Shown one piece after another: positions 23,935 to 35,526 of a DNA stretch of 64,000 nt; position 1 is the first letter of the stretch; each line of letters begins with the position of its first letter. Position numbers and translations under genes: made by a program. Source of the stretch: Tricholomella constricta (taxonomy: Eukaryota > Basidiomycota > Agaricomycetes > Agaricales > Lyophyllaceae); contig JAACJP010000008.1 in the NCBI GenBank assembly GCA_013368375.1, positions 1 through 64,000 on the forward strand. The letters run 5' to 3'. Under the pieces are notes generated by a model that ran no database searches, had not been told where the DNA came from, and saw nothing but the letters and a program-made list of their open reading frames with translations.

Positions 23935-24450
23935 AGCTCTACCAAAGTTTTTAGTTACTTTTCTCTCTGTATCTGTCTTCGGCCTTCCTGTCCACATTTA
24001 CCATCCGCTCTCTTTGATTTTACGATGTATACTTGATAGTTCGCTTGATTTTTACGCCGATCGCTCAACAACTGAAGAATTCTTTGAAGATTTTCGTTAT
24101 GTAGTTTGGTTACCAACATAGTGAAGGACTCAAGGCCCGTTCGCCAGCGCTGAGAAAACGAATAATTTCGAGTGGATTATGTAGTGGTAGTACTCGTCTC
24201 GTACCAAGGCCGTCCACATGGCTCATGTCGAGGAAAAGTCACATCTCCATTTTGGTTCTCCTAAATTTCCTTTTACTCTTGTCTCGACGAGGTGTTTTGT
24301 GTGTTGCTGAGTTAACGTATAGAAGAGGATGCGCAAAGGCCGGACCGTCATTCCGTGACGCGACGCGTGAAAGGTTTCCATCAGTGTTTGGCCTTGTTAA
24401 AATCATCGAGCCCTGACAGAAAAAAAGTTACTGGCAAGCAGGAACCTCCA
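23935..24450. other. Spacer between chitinase and EBP2
   Basis: Contains the chitinase 3' region and the EBP2 leader. An in-frame extension upstream of the EBP2 start exists from 24355 but lacks family similarity. Nothing else recognised. Confidence 0.5.
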
Positions 24451-25896
24451 ATGCCCTCCACGTCTGCGGCCACCAAGGCCTCTAGTAAAAAGGTCAGCCC
24501 CTCGAAACCCATCAAGTCTCCCGCGGCCTCGAAACGAGAAAGAAAAGAAGTTCCAGCACCTGTATCTTCAGATTCGGAGGAACAAGAGGATGAGGACAGC
24601 GACGACGAAGGTGTTGATGAGGAGGGTATGGCGCGGCTGATAAAGGCCCTTGGAGACGACGGCTTGGACGATTTTGATCGGGCACAGTTGAGACTGGCAT
24701 TGGGTGAGGAAGAGGATGGGTCAACGGATGAGGAAGGTGATGAGGTCGGGGACGAGGAGGGCATGTCTGATGGTGGAGAAGAGGTCTCAGAGGATGGTAG
24801 TGATGAAGAGGAGATTGGTGAAGACGAGGACGAGGATGAAGATGCGGAAGGTGGTGAAGGCGAAGATGAACACGACGAGGAAGTCCTGTTGGAAGACGTA
24901 GAAGATGTGGATGAAGACGCCGTCCCCCGGCAGAAAATTGAAATTGACGACAAAGTCTGTATCCCTTCAGAGAAATTCTCAACCCGTACTATCCTACTTA
25001 TTACCGTAAATCATCAGATTGCTCTCGAGCGAATTCGGGAAAGCATAAAATTGGATCCATCTTTCCCTTGGACGGAAACGTTGGTGCTTTCATACCCACA
25101 AATAATAGATGTCGACGTAGACGACGATCTTAATCGTGAACTCGCCTTGTATGTACTTCCTCTTTCCACTTCGCCCGCGTCCGAACTGATCGGCGTCCTA
25201 GCTACAAGCAAGCTCTGCACAGCGCAGATGCAGCCCGGGGACTCGCCGCAAAACACAAATTCGCGTTCACGCGTCCTGCCGACTACTTTGCAGAGATGGT
25301 CAAGACGGACTCCCACATGGAGCGGATACGACAGCGCCTGCTCGACGAGTCCGCCGGCATCAAGAAGAGCGAGAACAAGCGGAAGGAGCGGGAAGGGAAG
25401 AAGTTTGGTAAACAAGTCCAGGTCGAGAAGCTCAAGGAACGGGAAAAGTCGAAAAAAGACATGGAGGAGCGGCTCAAGGGTCTCAAGCGGAGTGCGTGTT
25501 TTTGTCCATGTCAATTTGTACATCTGTTGATCATGACGTTTTGTTGCAGAACGAAAGGACATCCTCGACAACCCGCAAGCTGGTGACGACGATTTCGATA
25601 TTGCAGTCGAAGACGCCATCTCAGACAGGCCCGCGAAGCGTGGCAGGGGTGGGGGAGCTGGAAGAGGCCGGGTCAGCCGCGAATCGCGTGACTCGAAGTA
25701 TGGATTCGGAGGCGCCAACAGAAGATCAAAACAAAACACAAGGGAGTCCACTGATGATTTTGGCTCAGGAGGGCGAGGTGGCAGAGGCGGTGGCAGGGGT
25801 GCGAGAGGTGGACGAGGTGGTCGGGGCGGAGGCCGGGGTGGAGGCAGCAAGCGCCCAGGAAAGGACAGACGTATCGCAGCCCGGAGCAAGTCATAG
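24451..25896 (+). CDS. ebp2: rRNA-processing protein EBP2
   Basis: Four exons, 24451-24954, 25018-25148, 25202-25491 and 25550-25896, give 423 residues across introns of 53-63 nt. The N-terminal half is a long acidic Asp/Glu/Ser run typical of nucleolar proteins. The conserved EBP2 block follows: LERIRESIKLDPSFPWTETL, then FYKQALHSADAARG, then FTRPADYFAEMVKTDSHMER, then a Lys/Glu-rich coiled coil. The C-terminus is a Gly/Arg-rich (RGG) tail that would bind RNA. EBP2 acts in the nucleolus in 27S pre-rRNA processing and 60S subunit assembly together with BRX1 and related factors. The Met at 24451 was chosen because the frame upstream is not family-like. Confidence 0.93.
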
Positions 25897-26116
25897 ATAT
25901 CGAGCCTCGATCTTATTCTGCGTCCTCGTCACAATACAACGCGACTTCTTACGAGACAGCCAGAACCTTCGTGAGAGTGAGTTTTACGACTCTGGCACCG
26001 ATGTCGTTCCGTTCCATTGCAGACAATTAAACGCATTCAAAACGACACGACACATGCAGATAATGAAGAAACAGGTTCAGAAGATACGAAGCAGAGTCAA
26101 CATGACGAAGGACGAC

Positions 26117-27902
26117 TCAATTGATCTCAGCGATTGTGAATTTTGTTTTAGCAAGACCGATGCGACTGTTCGTTGTGTCGAACACTGTGTAGAAGCGTTG
26201 CAAGAATGCGAAACCATCTAATGGGAAGGGTGTGTCAATTGTCGAAACGCGCAAGTCTGACCAGCAACGACGGACTAATGAAATCAAGACCAGCGCCACT
26301 GGGAACACCCAGGTCGGCAATGACAAGATATATTTTGTCCTCTTCGCCACCTATGGTGTTGTTGAGCTTGCGCGGCCAAATTTGTGCATTGGGAATCAGT
26401 TCATAGGTTTCCTACAAGACTTTATCAGCGGAAGCAATGCATGCCATCGGATCACAGCACTCGCAGAGCCAATTTGGAAGAATAAGCTCTCCATATTCGC
26501 AAATTGAGTTTCAGTCACAGTCAATAGTCCAGTTGCACTGGACATCGCGTCAACGAAGTGGACATCAAAACGCCAGCTGTAACCAGGCTCACTTATCTTC
26601 TTCTGCACCCGTTGCTCGACAATACGATTTGAAGGCATCTGAAGCGATAAGCAACAAGGTTGTTCCAGTATCCACTATGCCAGCTGAAGACTTGAGGAGT
26701 TGAATATCGTTTCCATATGTCAGGTCTTGGTCAACGCCCCAATATTGGTCCGCCGGTGTTATTTTGGTGATTGGGACGTAGTCGATCGAACCAGTGAATC
26801 TGAGTGCACGTTCAAGCCAGGATGCAAGTCAGAAAGCAAGGGAAGGTGGCATACTTTGCAGTGTCCGTTGCTCCGAAGGTAATATCTCCATTTGCAACAG
26901 CAGTGGAATTAGGGCTGTAAGACATCCCAACAGCCGCAGTTGGAACGGCACCGGATTCGAAGAGATTTTGGGTCACAGGATTAACGGTTGGCCTCGATGC
27001 AGAGTCTAATGTGAGAGAGTCATTTCAGGCCGAGAACCTTGGGCATCGCATTGTCCAAACCTGTCGTTAAGTCTACAGGCCCAATGCTGGCCGGAAGTTT
27101 CAGCATTTTAATATTATAAGGGAATATAGCCTCACCCGAGAATTCCATCCACGCCGCTGAAGCCTCGGGCACTGGAGGCAACTCCGATAATTTGTTCTTT
27201 GACAACTAAGTTGCCTCCCAACGTAACTTGGTCGATGTCTGTGATATGCCATCGTTATAAAGTCTAGAATGATTAGAAAACACGGAATGCGCATACATTC
27301 GGTACCAGTGACAACCCCCGACCCATAAGAGATATTCTGCGATAAGCATAAGATTCTGAGAGGCGTTAAAGATCGGTATGCGCTTACGAAGGTTTTATGA
27401 CTATTGACGCTGGTATCAGTCGGTTGATACTCCTTGTCGGCGCCGACCCAGCTAGAGAGGCTTCATAAATAGCATAGAATCAATGAAACAACAGGCATAC
27501 ATGTTCGAACTACCTAACGGTCGGAAACAGTAAGCTGCGAGACTTTATTTGGACCTCCGAGCACAGACCTATGTCTAGGAGAAGCGAGAATGTAGTCGGG
27601 GGTTGGCCGACGTTCACAGGCACGGTGTATGCGATACCTGATTCAAGGTTGGAGATTTATCAGTACAGGCGCATCTATGCGCCGAAAAGACTACCTGCAT
27701 CAGTCACATCGACCGAGTAGCGAGCGGCCGCAGAATTCGGGCTATCTTGTGCCGCCTTCTTGGAATGGAACGCGATGGGCCCATGGGCGTGCAAACATGT
27801 CAGAAGTTTTTGTGCACGCGCCTGATCGCGAGCAAGGATCTGTCTGGCATCGTGAGTGATGCGAGTTTCGAAGGGAATCGCGTTGATAACAAAACGAGAC
27901 AT
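26117..27902 (-). CDS. Pepsin-like aspartic peptidase (family A1) with altered first active-site motif
   Basis: Minus-strand multi-exon gene. A propeptide-like N-terminus (PFETRITHDARQILARDQAR) leads to the first catalytic loop, which reads LLDIGSSNIWVGA after splicing two introns (about 27430-27580). The second loop is a normal IVDTGTTLLLIASDAF at about 26640-26700. Family landmarks continue with YELIPNAQIWPRKLN, LVIADLGVPSGAGLDFING and FLQRFYTVFDTTNSRIGLA; the last intron, just before GFAFLQRF, is at about 26217-26269. The catalytic Asp of loop one is kept, but DTG has become DIG, which is rare in this family. No convincing signal peptide precedes the propeptide in the same frame; a hydrophobic stretch exists in another frame upstream (27904-27960). 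The gene may be a secreted protease with an unplaced first exon, or a decaying copy. Confidence 0.75.
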
Positions 27903-28569
27903 TACGCGAAGATAGGGCAGAGGCTAGGAGGGACGATGTAGGGGAAAGGAAGAGATACACCGGATTAGTTGGACTTTATACGTTCTGTGAGGACAGCGAC
28001 GATCTGCGCTGACATCATCCGGAAAAGGGTATAAATAACTCGTAAGCGCTTCATTGATTCGAAACCGGTCAATTGTGCCTGCATGCCGGAAAAAGATAGC
28101 TGACGCGTTTGACGCGTCTTGTTCACATCCAGAGCGTGGTAGTACTGGGGTAAAGAGAACCGTCGGCAGCTCGGGAAAGCAGGTAACATCCTGGTCTTCG
28201 CTAGAAGGTTCGATTCGTCGGGAACATAGATGCATGCCATGGACTGAAAAGCCATACTTTACCCAAAAAAGAGTCAGGGAATCATACAGAGTGCTTGCAA
28301 GGATGCATAGCGGCTGAGGAATGTTGCATTTGTGTTGCATCCGAAACCCGAGCGAGCGACATCAGCCATTGTTGTGAGCGCACATATTTGGAACAGTTGC
28401 TCTTGACAAGCATTTGCGCGCACCATTTCTTCAACGTCTTGCGCCAACTTGTCCTAAGTCTGCAGCCTTGGAGTCGAGCCCTTCTTATCTTGACGACGGC
28501 CTCTGGACATGATATCTCCTTGCTGTCTCATCATCAATAATCGACCAGAATACGCCTGACTTCTGGGTT
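27903..28569. other. Spacer between divergent protease and WD40 genes
   Basis: Should hold both promoters. A hydrophobic frame at 27904-27960 on the minus strand might be a displaced signal peptide for the protease. No other gene is seen. Confidence 0.4.
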
Positions 28570-28709
28570 ATGTCACTCCATCACGCGACACATCCGTCCT
28601 CAGCCTCTGTTGTTGGTTTCAACCATCGAAGAATCCTCAGAAAAGAGATTATGAATTCTATTTTTGCGAATGGCTTTCCGTACTCAAGGTGATTTCTTTC
28701 AGCGTAGCG

Positions 28710-30869
28710 ATGCCCAGCTTTCTAGACCCGCATCATTTTGATAGCAAGTTATCGGCCCACACATCGTGTGTGAATGCTCTTGCATTCTCATCTTCTGACG
28801 GTCGCTTTTTGGCCAGTGGTGGTGATGGTATGCGTGGGACATGTTCCAAATGACCCAAAGCAATAACAACCGATCATCTAGACTTTCGAACGTGCATCTG
28901 GGACTTTCACCAAGAAGATGTGACCACACCGGTCGCCTCCCTTCGAGGCCCTAGAGTACTTATCTTCTTCATAGACGTCAGGCTATCATGGTGTCTAACC
29001 TACAATCTTTTTAAGGGTAACATCTTCACCTTGGCCTTCTCCGCGACGAACCGTTATCTCTACTCGTTCGTGAGTCTTACTCATAGGCGAACACCGCCTG
29101 ACGCACTGTATGCCAAAGAGGGGGCACAGACGAAACGGTCTTGAAATATGACGTCTCAAGTTTTGGGTCCCATTTGGACACGGGGACGACGAAAGATCCT
29201 GTCCGGACTTTTCGAGCACACGATGTACGTTACAACGTCTTTGTCCAATTGAGCTTTTCAAAGCGCTCTTCCTTTTCGTCAAAGGACACCATCAGAGGGA
29301 TTACCTGCCACCCTTATCAGGAGGAGATATTTCTCAGTGCCAGGTAATAAACGACTGAACACCAGTATGTGCCGATTAACTCTCTGCTACTAGCCAGGAT
29401 GGACGTATTTTGCTTCATGATGGGCGTAACAACAGCCCTTCGGCTCGGGCTCAGGATACGCTGCAGCTCACGAATGAAGCGACGGGCGTACAATATCATC
29501 CCATCATGGAACACATCTTCGTTACGAGTGACAGCCATGGCAATGTTTGCCTACGTGATACCCGGATGGCATTTGGTCCACTTTCAACTAGGACACGTCA
29601 AGGAGTCGTCCAAACGGTATGTTACTTCTTTACATCGAGGAACATCTACCTTATTCTGTGTTAATTACAGTATAATACCAAACTTAATCGGAAAACAACG
29701 GCCCATTTGAGTAAACCGGAAGCAAGTAGCGTGGTCTTTGACCGCGAAGGTTTGCAGAACAATCGCCCTGTTGTTCATATCATAGCTGACACACCTTTGC
29801 GCCAGGGGCGAAACTAGCTGTAACGATGCTCGTAAGGACTCATTGCAATTAAAGTGTGCATAATATCGACTACCTGATAGCATTACCTCCCAACGATATA
29901 CGGCTTGTCGGACCCTAATCCTCTCGCCGTCTGCAGCGGAAAATACCTCCCAGATGGGACACCTACTTCTCCGCCTGAGAGGGGTTACTCCAATTCTTGC
30001 ACCATCAAGGTATGTACTTACGACTTATGGGAAAATGCCAAATTGCTTAGACACCACTCAGCATGGTGCATTCGGAGGTATCGGGCTGGATGACGATGAG
30101 TTCTATTCGGCCGGCTCTGAGGATTTCAGAGGATATGTGTGGAGAATTCCATCTCTTTCTGAACTCGCCGACCGGAGAGTGGAGATCAGCGCTGACGATT
30201 GGGCTTCTCGAGAGTGGCCCAATACCATTGGTCCCAATCCTGACATGTTTTTTCGCCTGTTGCATTTTTAACGACCTCTTCTAGCCTTTGCGGAAGGCCT
30301 TAACGCGGCTCGATTTGTCCCTGTGGATTTATCGACTCCCTTTTGTCGCTTGACAGGTCATACCATGTTTCCTAATATCTCAGTGCATCAAAGTAGTTGC
30401 TGAAATAGAACCCTAGGTCACAAATCGATCGTCAACGCCACGCTCTTCCATCCCCACCTTCCTCACATCATCACTTGTGGTATCGAAAAGGACATCATCC
30501 TTCACAGTCCAACGCCCGCTTCGCCTTGCGTACCCAATCTCGAGCGCGCATCTACCGATGTTAGGGTCCTTAGCAATTACGATGACGAGGATCGGTCAGT
30601 GTACTTTCGGGCGCTGGCAGGGATGGTCCCTGAAGAAGATTCTGAGACATCGACAATCATGATGTTTGATCAGTAAGCCCCTCCCATATTGACTCGGGGA
30701 GCAAGTTACGGATCCTGAACGCTGTTGATGCGACAGTATATTGCGGGAAGAAGGCGAAGTCGATGTATTTGGTGTGCGGCGGTGGTCAGGCGACTCAGAC
30801 TCGTCCGATGAGGATGTAGGTGTTGACAGTGATGACGATGACAATGGAGATCTATTTGCAGGGCACTAA
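28710..30869 (+). CDS. WD40-repeat protein resembling DCAF5-type CUL4 adaptors
   Basis: About ten exons on the plus strand encode a seven-bladed WD40 protein. Visible blades include HTSCVNALAFSSSDGRFLAS, FRAHDDTIRGITCHPYQEE, QDGRILLHDGR, GVQYHPIMEHIFVTSDS, GSEDFRGYVWRIP and LTGHKSIVNATLFHPHLPH. The C-terminus is acidic and ends at the TAA at 30867-30869. Upstream, from 28570, a second open frame contains SVVGFNHRR, which resembles the N-terminus of DCAF5, so the true start is probably there. The two frames can only be joined by removing 14 or 23 nt before the AG at 28702, which is too short for an intron, so I give the safe start at 28710. DCAF proteins present substrates to CUL4-DDB1 ubiquitin ligases; that role is inferred from resemblance. 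Confidence 0.8.
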
Positions 30870-30994
30870 TATCGTTTTATCGGTAGGCCCGAATCTATTC
30901 TATATTCTAGCGAACCCCAAAAAAAAACAAGCCTAAGATACAATAATTTACAAATAAAAGTATACCCCTTGGTTGGATGCATCACCGCTAAAGA

Positions 30995-32538
30995 TTAGTA
31001 CCAGATGCTCCTCGTACGATGAATGGGCACAATCTCAGCCGTATCTATACCTTCGATCGTCTCCTCTCCACTTTCCACCTTTTTCGCCAAATCCCACAAG
31101 TAGAAATCGATCAACACGCTGCTAACGCCGTCTTTCCCCGATTCTTCGGCGCCCGTCTCATCAAAAAGGCGCAAGATCTCTTCCCTGACCCTCTCAACCG
31201 CGATGATGCTCGCAGCCCGCAAGCTGATCTCCTCTTCGGAGCCAGACTCTAGGGGCGTGCCTGACTGAAGCAGCCTGACAAGAGACGGGGGGTAGGTCAG
31301 GATGCAGAGGTGGTGCAGGATCTGCGGCACGCGATAGTCTGCGAACATCGTGAGCTGCTGGATCTGTGGTCCGCGAGAGCCCGGGAATATTGGGTGGGTG
31401 GAAGTTGGAGTTGCAGGGAAGAAGGCCGCCCAAGTTTCTGCGACGAGAATTTGAGCTCGCTTCCAGAGACACACTAGTTGGGCGTTAATATTACATCGAC
31501 ATCGGAGATATGGTGATACGTGCCTTTCTTGCCGTTGTAGATGACCTCGTCTCGGTATGAAGGGAACGTCTCGGTGACCATTTGGACCAGCTGTAAAGCG
31601 GTACCTTCACCATTGTGTCGCCGGTGGAACTCTTCAATGAATCCTTGGAATGAGCCACCAAAATTCTGGAGTTACGCGTCTGAGTAATGACTGTTTGAAT
31701 GAAGGAGAGGCTAGACATACGCTGCATAGGACCGAACCAACCTCCCTCATAACCGCTATTCGCTGCCGAAGAAGAGGGACAGTCTCGGTTGACTGCTTCG
31801 CGGGACGGAACACGTGTTCGATGAGTGAATCCGGACACAGGGTCTTTGAAGAATAGAAGTGGGGATCGGTGATAGGGACGCCATCGTCCACGAGGGCTGC
31901 ATATTATCGTGAGACGAGAGCGACGGGAAGAATGCAGGGGAAATAGCTCACCCCTATTGAGGGCAGCGACTAGACTCCAGTACCCGGTCCACACCTTCTT
32001 GTCCTCGGAGTGCCACTTGTCCTGCCATTCGACACCATAGCGTTCCGGGCGGCCCTCCTTTTCAGACCAGAAGCTGAAATTGAGTGAGGAAATGAGGAAT
32101 ATCCAGTTCAAAATGGATTTGTTCTTGGGGTCCGCGGCGACGTAGGGGTCTGATGGTATGATGTGAAGAGGGTGGGTGCGCCACGTACGTGGGGTATATG
32201 ACTCCTTCAGGAGTTTCTGTCGAATCTGCCAGAGTACAGGCTCCAGTCAAACTCTTGAAAGAAGCGTGAAGAGATTGCCTACTTACGTGCTTGGCTGCCA
32301 TCTTGACGCCGTCATTGTTGATCTGTACGATGTCGGTGGCCTTTGAAGGGGAAGAAGAGTCCGTATAAGGTCCTGCAGGATGATAACCTGATATATGGCT
32401 TACTTTGTAAGCGAATTCTGAGGTCGAAATGACCGGGTTTGTGAGCTCCTCCGCGTCCTGTATCTTGAGAGCAGCCTTTTCGTCGAGAACATCTCCAGAA
32501 CCGTTGAGGGTGTGAATATCAGACATGAGAACGGACAT
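30995..32538 (-). CDS. Queuosine salvage glycosylase (QNG1/DUF2419 family)
   Basis: Five minus-strand exons, 32287-32538, 31952-32225, 31721-31896, 31524-31665 and 30995-31473, join in frame to 440 residues. Family signatures are clear: YTPRTWRTHPLHIIPSDPY, then LNWIFLISSLNFSFWSE, GYWSLVAALNRALVDGVP-like, NFGGSFQGFIEE, KRAQILVAETWA, and YRVPQILHHL followed by GSEEEISLRAASIIAVE. The enzyme releases queuine from queuosine 5'-phosphate so that it can be put back into tRNA; fungi that cannot make queuine must salvage it. The intron at 31474-31523 has a GC donor (exon AAG AAA G, then GCACGT) and is the only choice that keeps the frame and the conserved KRAQILVA segment. The rest are GT-AG introns of 55-61 nt. 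Confidence 0.93.
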
Positions 32539-33141
32539 CGCGTGTATATGAGCCGAAAGGTATTCTATAGGGATTAGGAGGGTATAATGTATCGTCTTTG
32601 TTGATGGAGATGCTATGGCCAATGTCGAGCGTTCAGTAATACTAGATGTTCTTGGTAAAACAGAACCGGAAGTTGCACGAGAAAAACTTTGCCGACGGTC
32701 CCGGCGATAGATTAGATTAATGTTTACATAGATTGGATACATGATCGGTGCCTCGACCTATTCAACGAGTCGGAGTTGTGGACCGACAATACAACGACGG
32801 GCAGATAATTCCGCTTGCTTGAAGGGAGTATCTCTAGATGCAGATATATTCCAACCGCCCTTACCATGATACAAGTCGGGAGAAAAAACGGGTATCCGCC
32901 AAAATTGTGCTAATGGCAAATAGACTACAGTACAGTACTAGAAGTCGTGATCAGTCCATCTTGTGCCAGTCAACTTCAACGTGCACCGTCATTATGCGAA
33001 ATTAGGAAGGTATGCATACGATAGGCAACAAAAACGACTTTTTCTAAGGTGCATCAAGAGCTAGTAAGTGAGCATGAGCATTAGCGACCATTTCCGCTGT
33101 GACAGAAAAGCTATGGCGTGCCGTACAGTGAGGTGAATTGA
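32539..33141. other. Intergenic stretch
   Basis: Contains the leader and promoter of the queuosine-salvage gene and the 3' end of the next minus-strand gene. No coding or RNA feature recognised. Confidence 0.5.
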
Positions 33142-33727
33142 TTACATCGTCTTGGGCTCTTCAAAGGCGGATTTCTGTCCTTCAAGGATCATCTCGCCTT
33201 CTTGCTTGAGATCAGGCTGAGAACACACGATTTGACACACAAGCCGAAGTCATGAACTAATTCTGACGCACCTTTCGCAAGAGCTAGAGGTTTACACGTG
33301 AAAGATTAGCAGAAAAGGTCGATTGTATGAACACAGGCAGACTCGCCGTTCCACGCGTTTTCTGGAACATCGCGTAAGCTACTTCAATTGGGAGCGAAAA
33401 GTGGGACTATGCACCTTTGCAGCGCCTGGAAAAACCAGTCAGCCCTTGGAAATGAGTTGCGATATGCATGTATTTATGCTCACCGAGTACTTGTTCCTTG
33501 AACGGAACCTTTGGAGAACTAGGGGCTGGTGGACCCTGGTGTACTTCACTGCCGTCACCCGGTTGAGTTGACGCTGAATATCCTTTAGCAATAGCCATTG
33601 ACATGGCTAGGAGTATAATACCTTGCTGAGGTGGCGTGTCGCTCCTTGTGGGCGGCGCCACCTGTGATGGCAGCTGAGGACTAGCTTGCTTTGTCTGTGG
33701 GTCGATGATAGATTCGTTTGCTGCCAT
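33142..33727 (-). CDS. Small conserved fungal protein of unknown function, 118 aa
   Basis: Five exons, 33484-33727, 33415-33425, 33347-33361, 33272-33283 and 33142-33216, join in frame to 118 residues. The three middle exons are only 11, 15 and 12 nt. The joined C-terminal half reads KVPFKEQVLG, then AAKKTRGTLLRKPDLKQEGE, then MILEGQ, a block I have seen in small basidiomycete proteins without a named function. The N-terminal half is Pro/Gln/Ser-rich with a mildly hydrophobic stretch (GIILLAMSMAIAKG). The intron at 33284-33346 begins with GCGAGT, a GC donor; the others start with GT. The agreement of all five exons with one reading frame supports the model. Confidence 0.7.
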
Positions 33728-33816
33728 ACTGCGGTTGGTGTGCGATTCAGGAGCGTTGAACTTTATAGGTAAATATGAAGTGACGTCATTGTCAAATCTA
33801 CGTCATGCGAAGCTAA

Positions 33817-35526
33817 CTATTCCTCGAAGTAATCGAGCAACGACGCAACAGAATAATCCGACCCTGTACGCTGGTGTGACGCTCCAACCCCAGTACCATC
33901 CGCTATCCATGCATCAGTCGTGAGTCGCACCGGAATAACCTGCCGGAGCTCATGGAACGGAGACCGTTGAGGATCAGGCGGCGTCATTGAAAACAGTATG
34001 CAATCCTGCCACAGTAAAACGTAAGGATAGGGAACGTACATACATATCAAGCACATACCTTTACACTCAGGCCAGATGCTTTGAACCCAGAAACCTTCAC
34101 CGAATCGCTTATCTTTATCTCTCCAGTAAAGGAAGTCCACGTTGGGCCATCACCCTGTAATTTAAAGTTCATTCGCTCAACGTCTCACGTAGCAAAAGGT
34201 AGTATACTCACTGCATGCCTAAATGACCCCTCACCAATACAATCCACCCTCCACATATCAGTCTTCGTGCCGGATATGATTGAATTTCTGGACGAAAGGA
34301 CATCACCATTTGAACATGGCCATCACTAGAACATAACCACATACCTGACGTCTACAGTGGACTGCCGCAGCAGCTGAACACGCGTAGCCTGCTTCGCTTT
34401 GATAAACCCAACAGTGGGGCTGTACGGAAGGAATGCGGTCAACGAGTGCACAGACGACTCGAACGTGACATGGAACGGGATCGGTTGCGAGATACAGAAT
34501 ATACGGGAGGCGGGAATGTGCAGTTTCGTCGTTATAGATTGCCCAGTTTTCCCCTTGGCGCGCAATTCGGAATGGTAGCAGCTCCAATCGGGGCTCTCAA
34601 TGAACCCACGGCGAGAGGGAACCAGTGGTGGCGGGAGTGGTACGGCAGGTCGAGTTCGAGGGTGATAGATGAATGGCGTTACGACTGTGCTGGGTATCAA
34701 ATCAGCATATGAGGCACAGTGATTGATAGCATAGAGTATCCATACGTTGAGCCGTTGAGAATATTAGTTTTCACGATTGGTAATCGTGAGGCGGCAGGAA
34801 ATTGCTGCTTAACAATCGTAGCGCTAACAGAATACTTTGACGGAGCTGATTAGTGATCATGGGAAATCGCAGGATGAGACTCACATCGATTGTCGCCGTA
34901 AATCCAGGAAGTCCTTTAAGTTTGACATCGAAAGTGGGAGGAAGAGGCTGAGGAACGACACAGTTTAGCATAGAGAAAGTGGAAAGGAAACAGTATTGTG
35001 GCGACCAACATAAGTCTTGTCCTCATAGGTAAATGTGGTGGGAAGAGTCAATGAGAACCGGAGACTGGTAGGACACGTTGTGTGGACAGGATCTCTCCTC
35101 CACAGCACCACCGTGTCCAAGCACAATTTAGCAGACGTCGTGCCACCTTCCGCAATCTCCCTCAAGCGCAGTCTGCCCTCGATCTACAAGGGGGGCGTCA
35201 AGAGAGCTCCACCTGTCAACGTGCGTATGACGGCTCACTTTCACTTCAACAGTCGTAACATTATCGACCTTGGACAGTTCTACGATGCCCTCAACACAGC
35301 CCTGCGAGCCGTAAGTGGGGAGAGCAGCATTATCCTCCTGAGCAGTCAGTCGCAGCCGAGTGTCCCCGTTCTTCGATTTCTTGATGAAGTTCCCCGTCGG
35401 CCGAGGCCTTAGTCGGTCCGCCAGTGCGATACGCTGTTCATACTCATGTGGCTCAGCTGAGTACGACGGAATACGCGTGAGCGACGGTGACGGGGCCATG
35501 TAGGCCGGGAGGTTGGTAGTAGACAT
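33817..35526 (-). CDS. Arrestin-like protein (LDB19/alpha-arrestin type)
   Basis: Several minus-strand exons encode a protein starting MSTTNLPAYMAPSPSL at 35526. The first half has the beta-strand pattern of an arrestin N domain: ALPTYGSQGCVEGIVELSK, LCLDTVVLWRRDP, PTSLRFSLTLPTTFTYEDKT, PLPPTFDVKLKGLPGFTATI. The second half contains FIYHPRTRPAVPLPPPLV, ISQPIPFHVTFESSVHSLTAF and a C-terminal segment ending LLDYFEE. Fungal alpha-arrestins recruit the Rsp5-type ubiquitin ligase to plasma-membrane transporters. I do not see a clear PPxY motif, which most of them carry, apart from Pro-rich stretches, so that role is uncertain. Exon borders were not all worked out. Confidence 0.7.

Noticed and set aside
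24381..24982. Ser-rich and His/Pro-rich frames antisense to EBP2
   Set aside because: Shadows of the acidic Asp/Glu codons on the other strand.
28570..28702. Joining the upstream SVVGF frame to the WD40 frame by a 14- or 23-nt intron
   Set aside because: Too short for splicing. A sequence error or another exon is more likely, so the upstream frame is mentioned only as a probable start.
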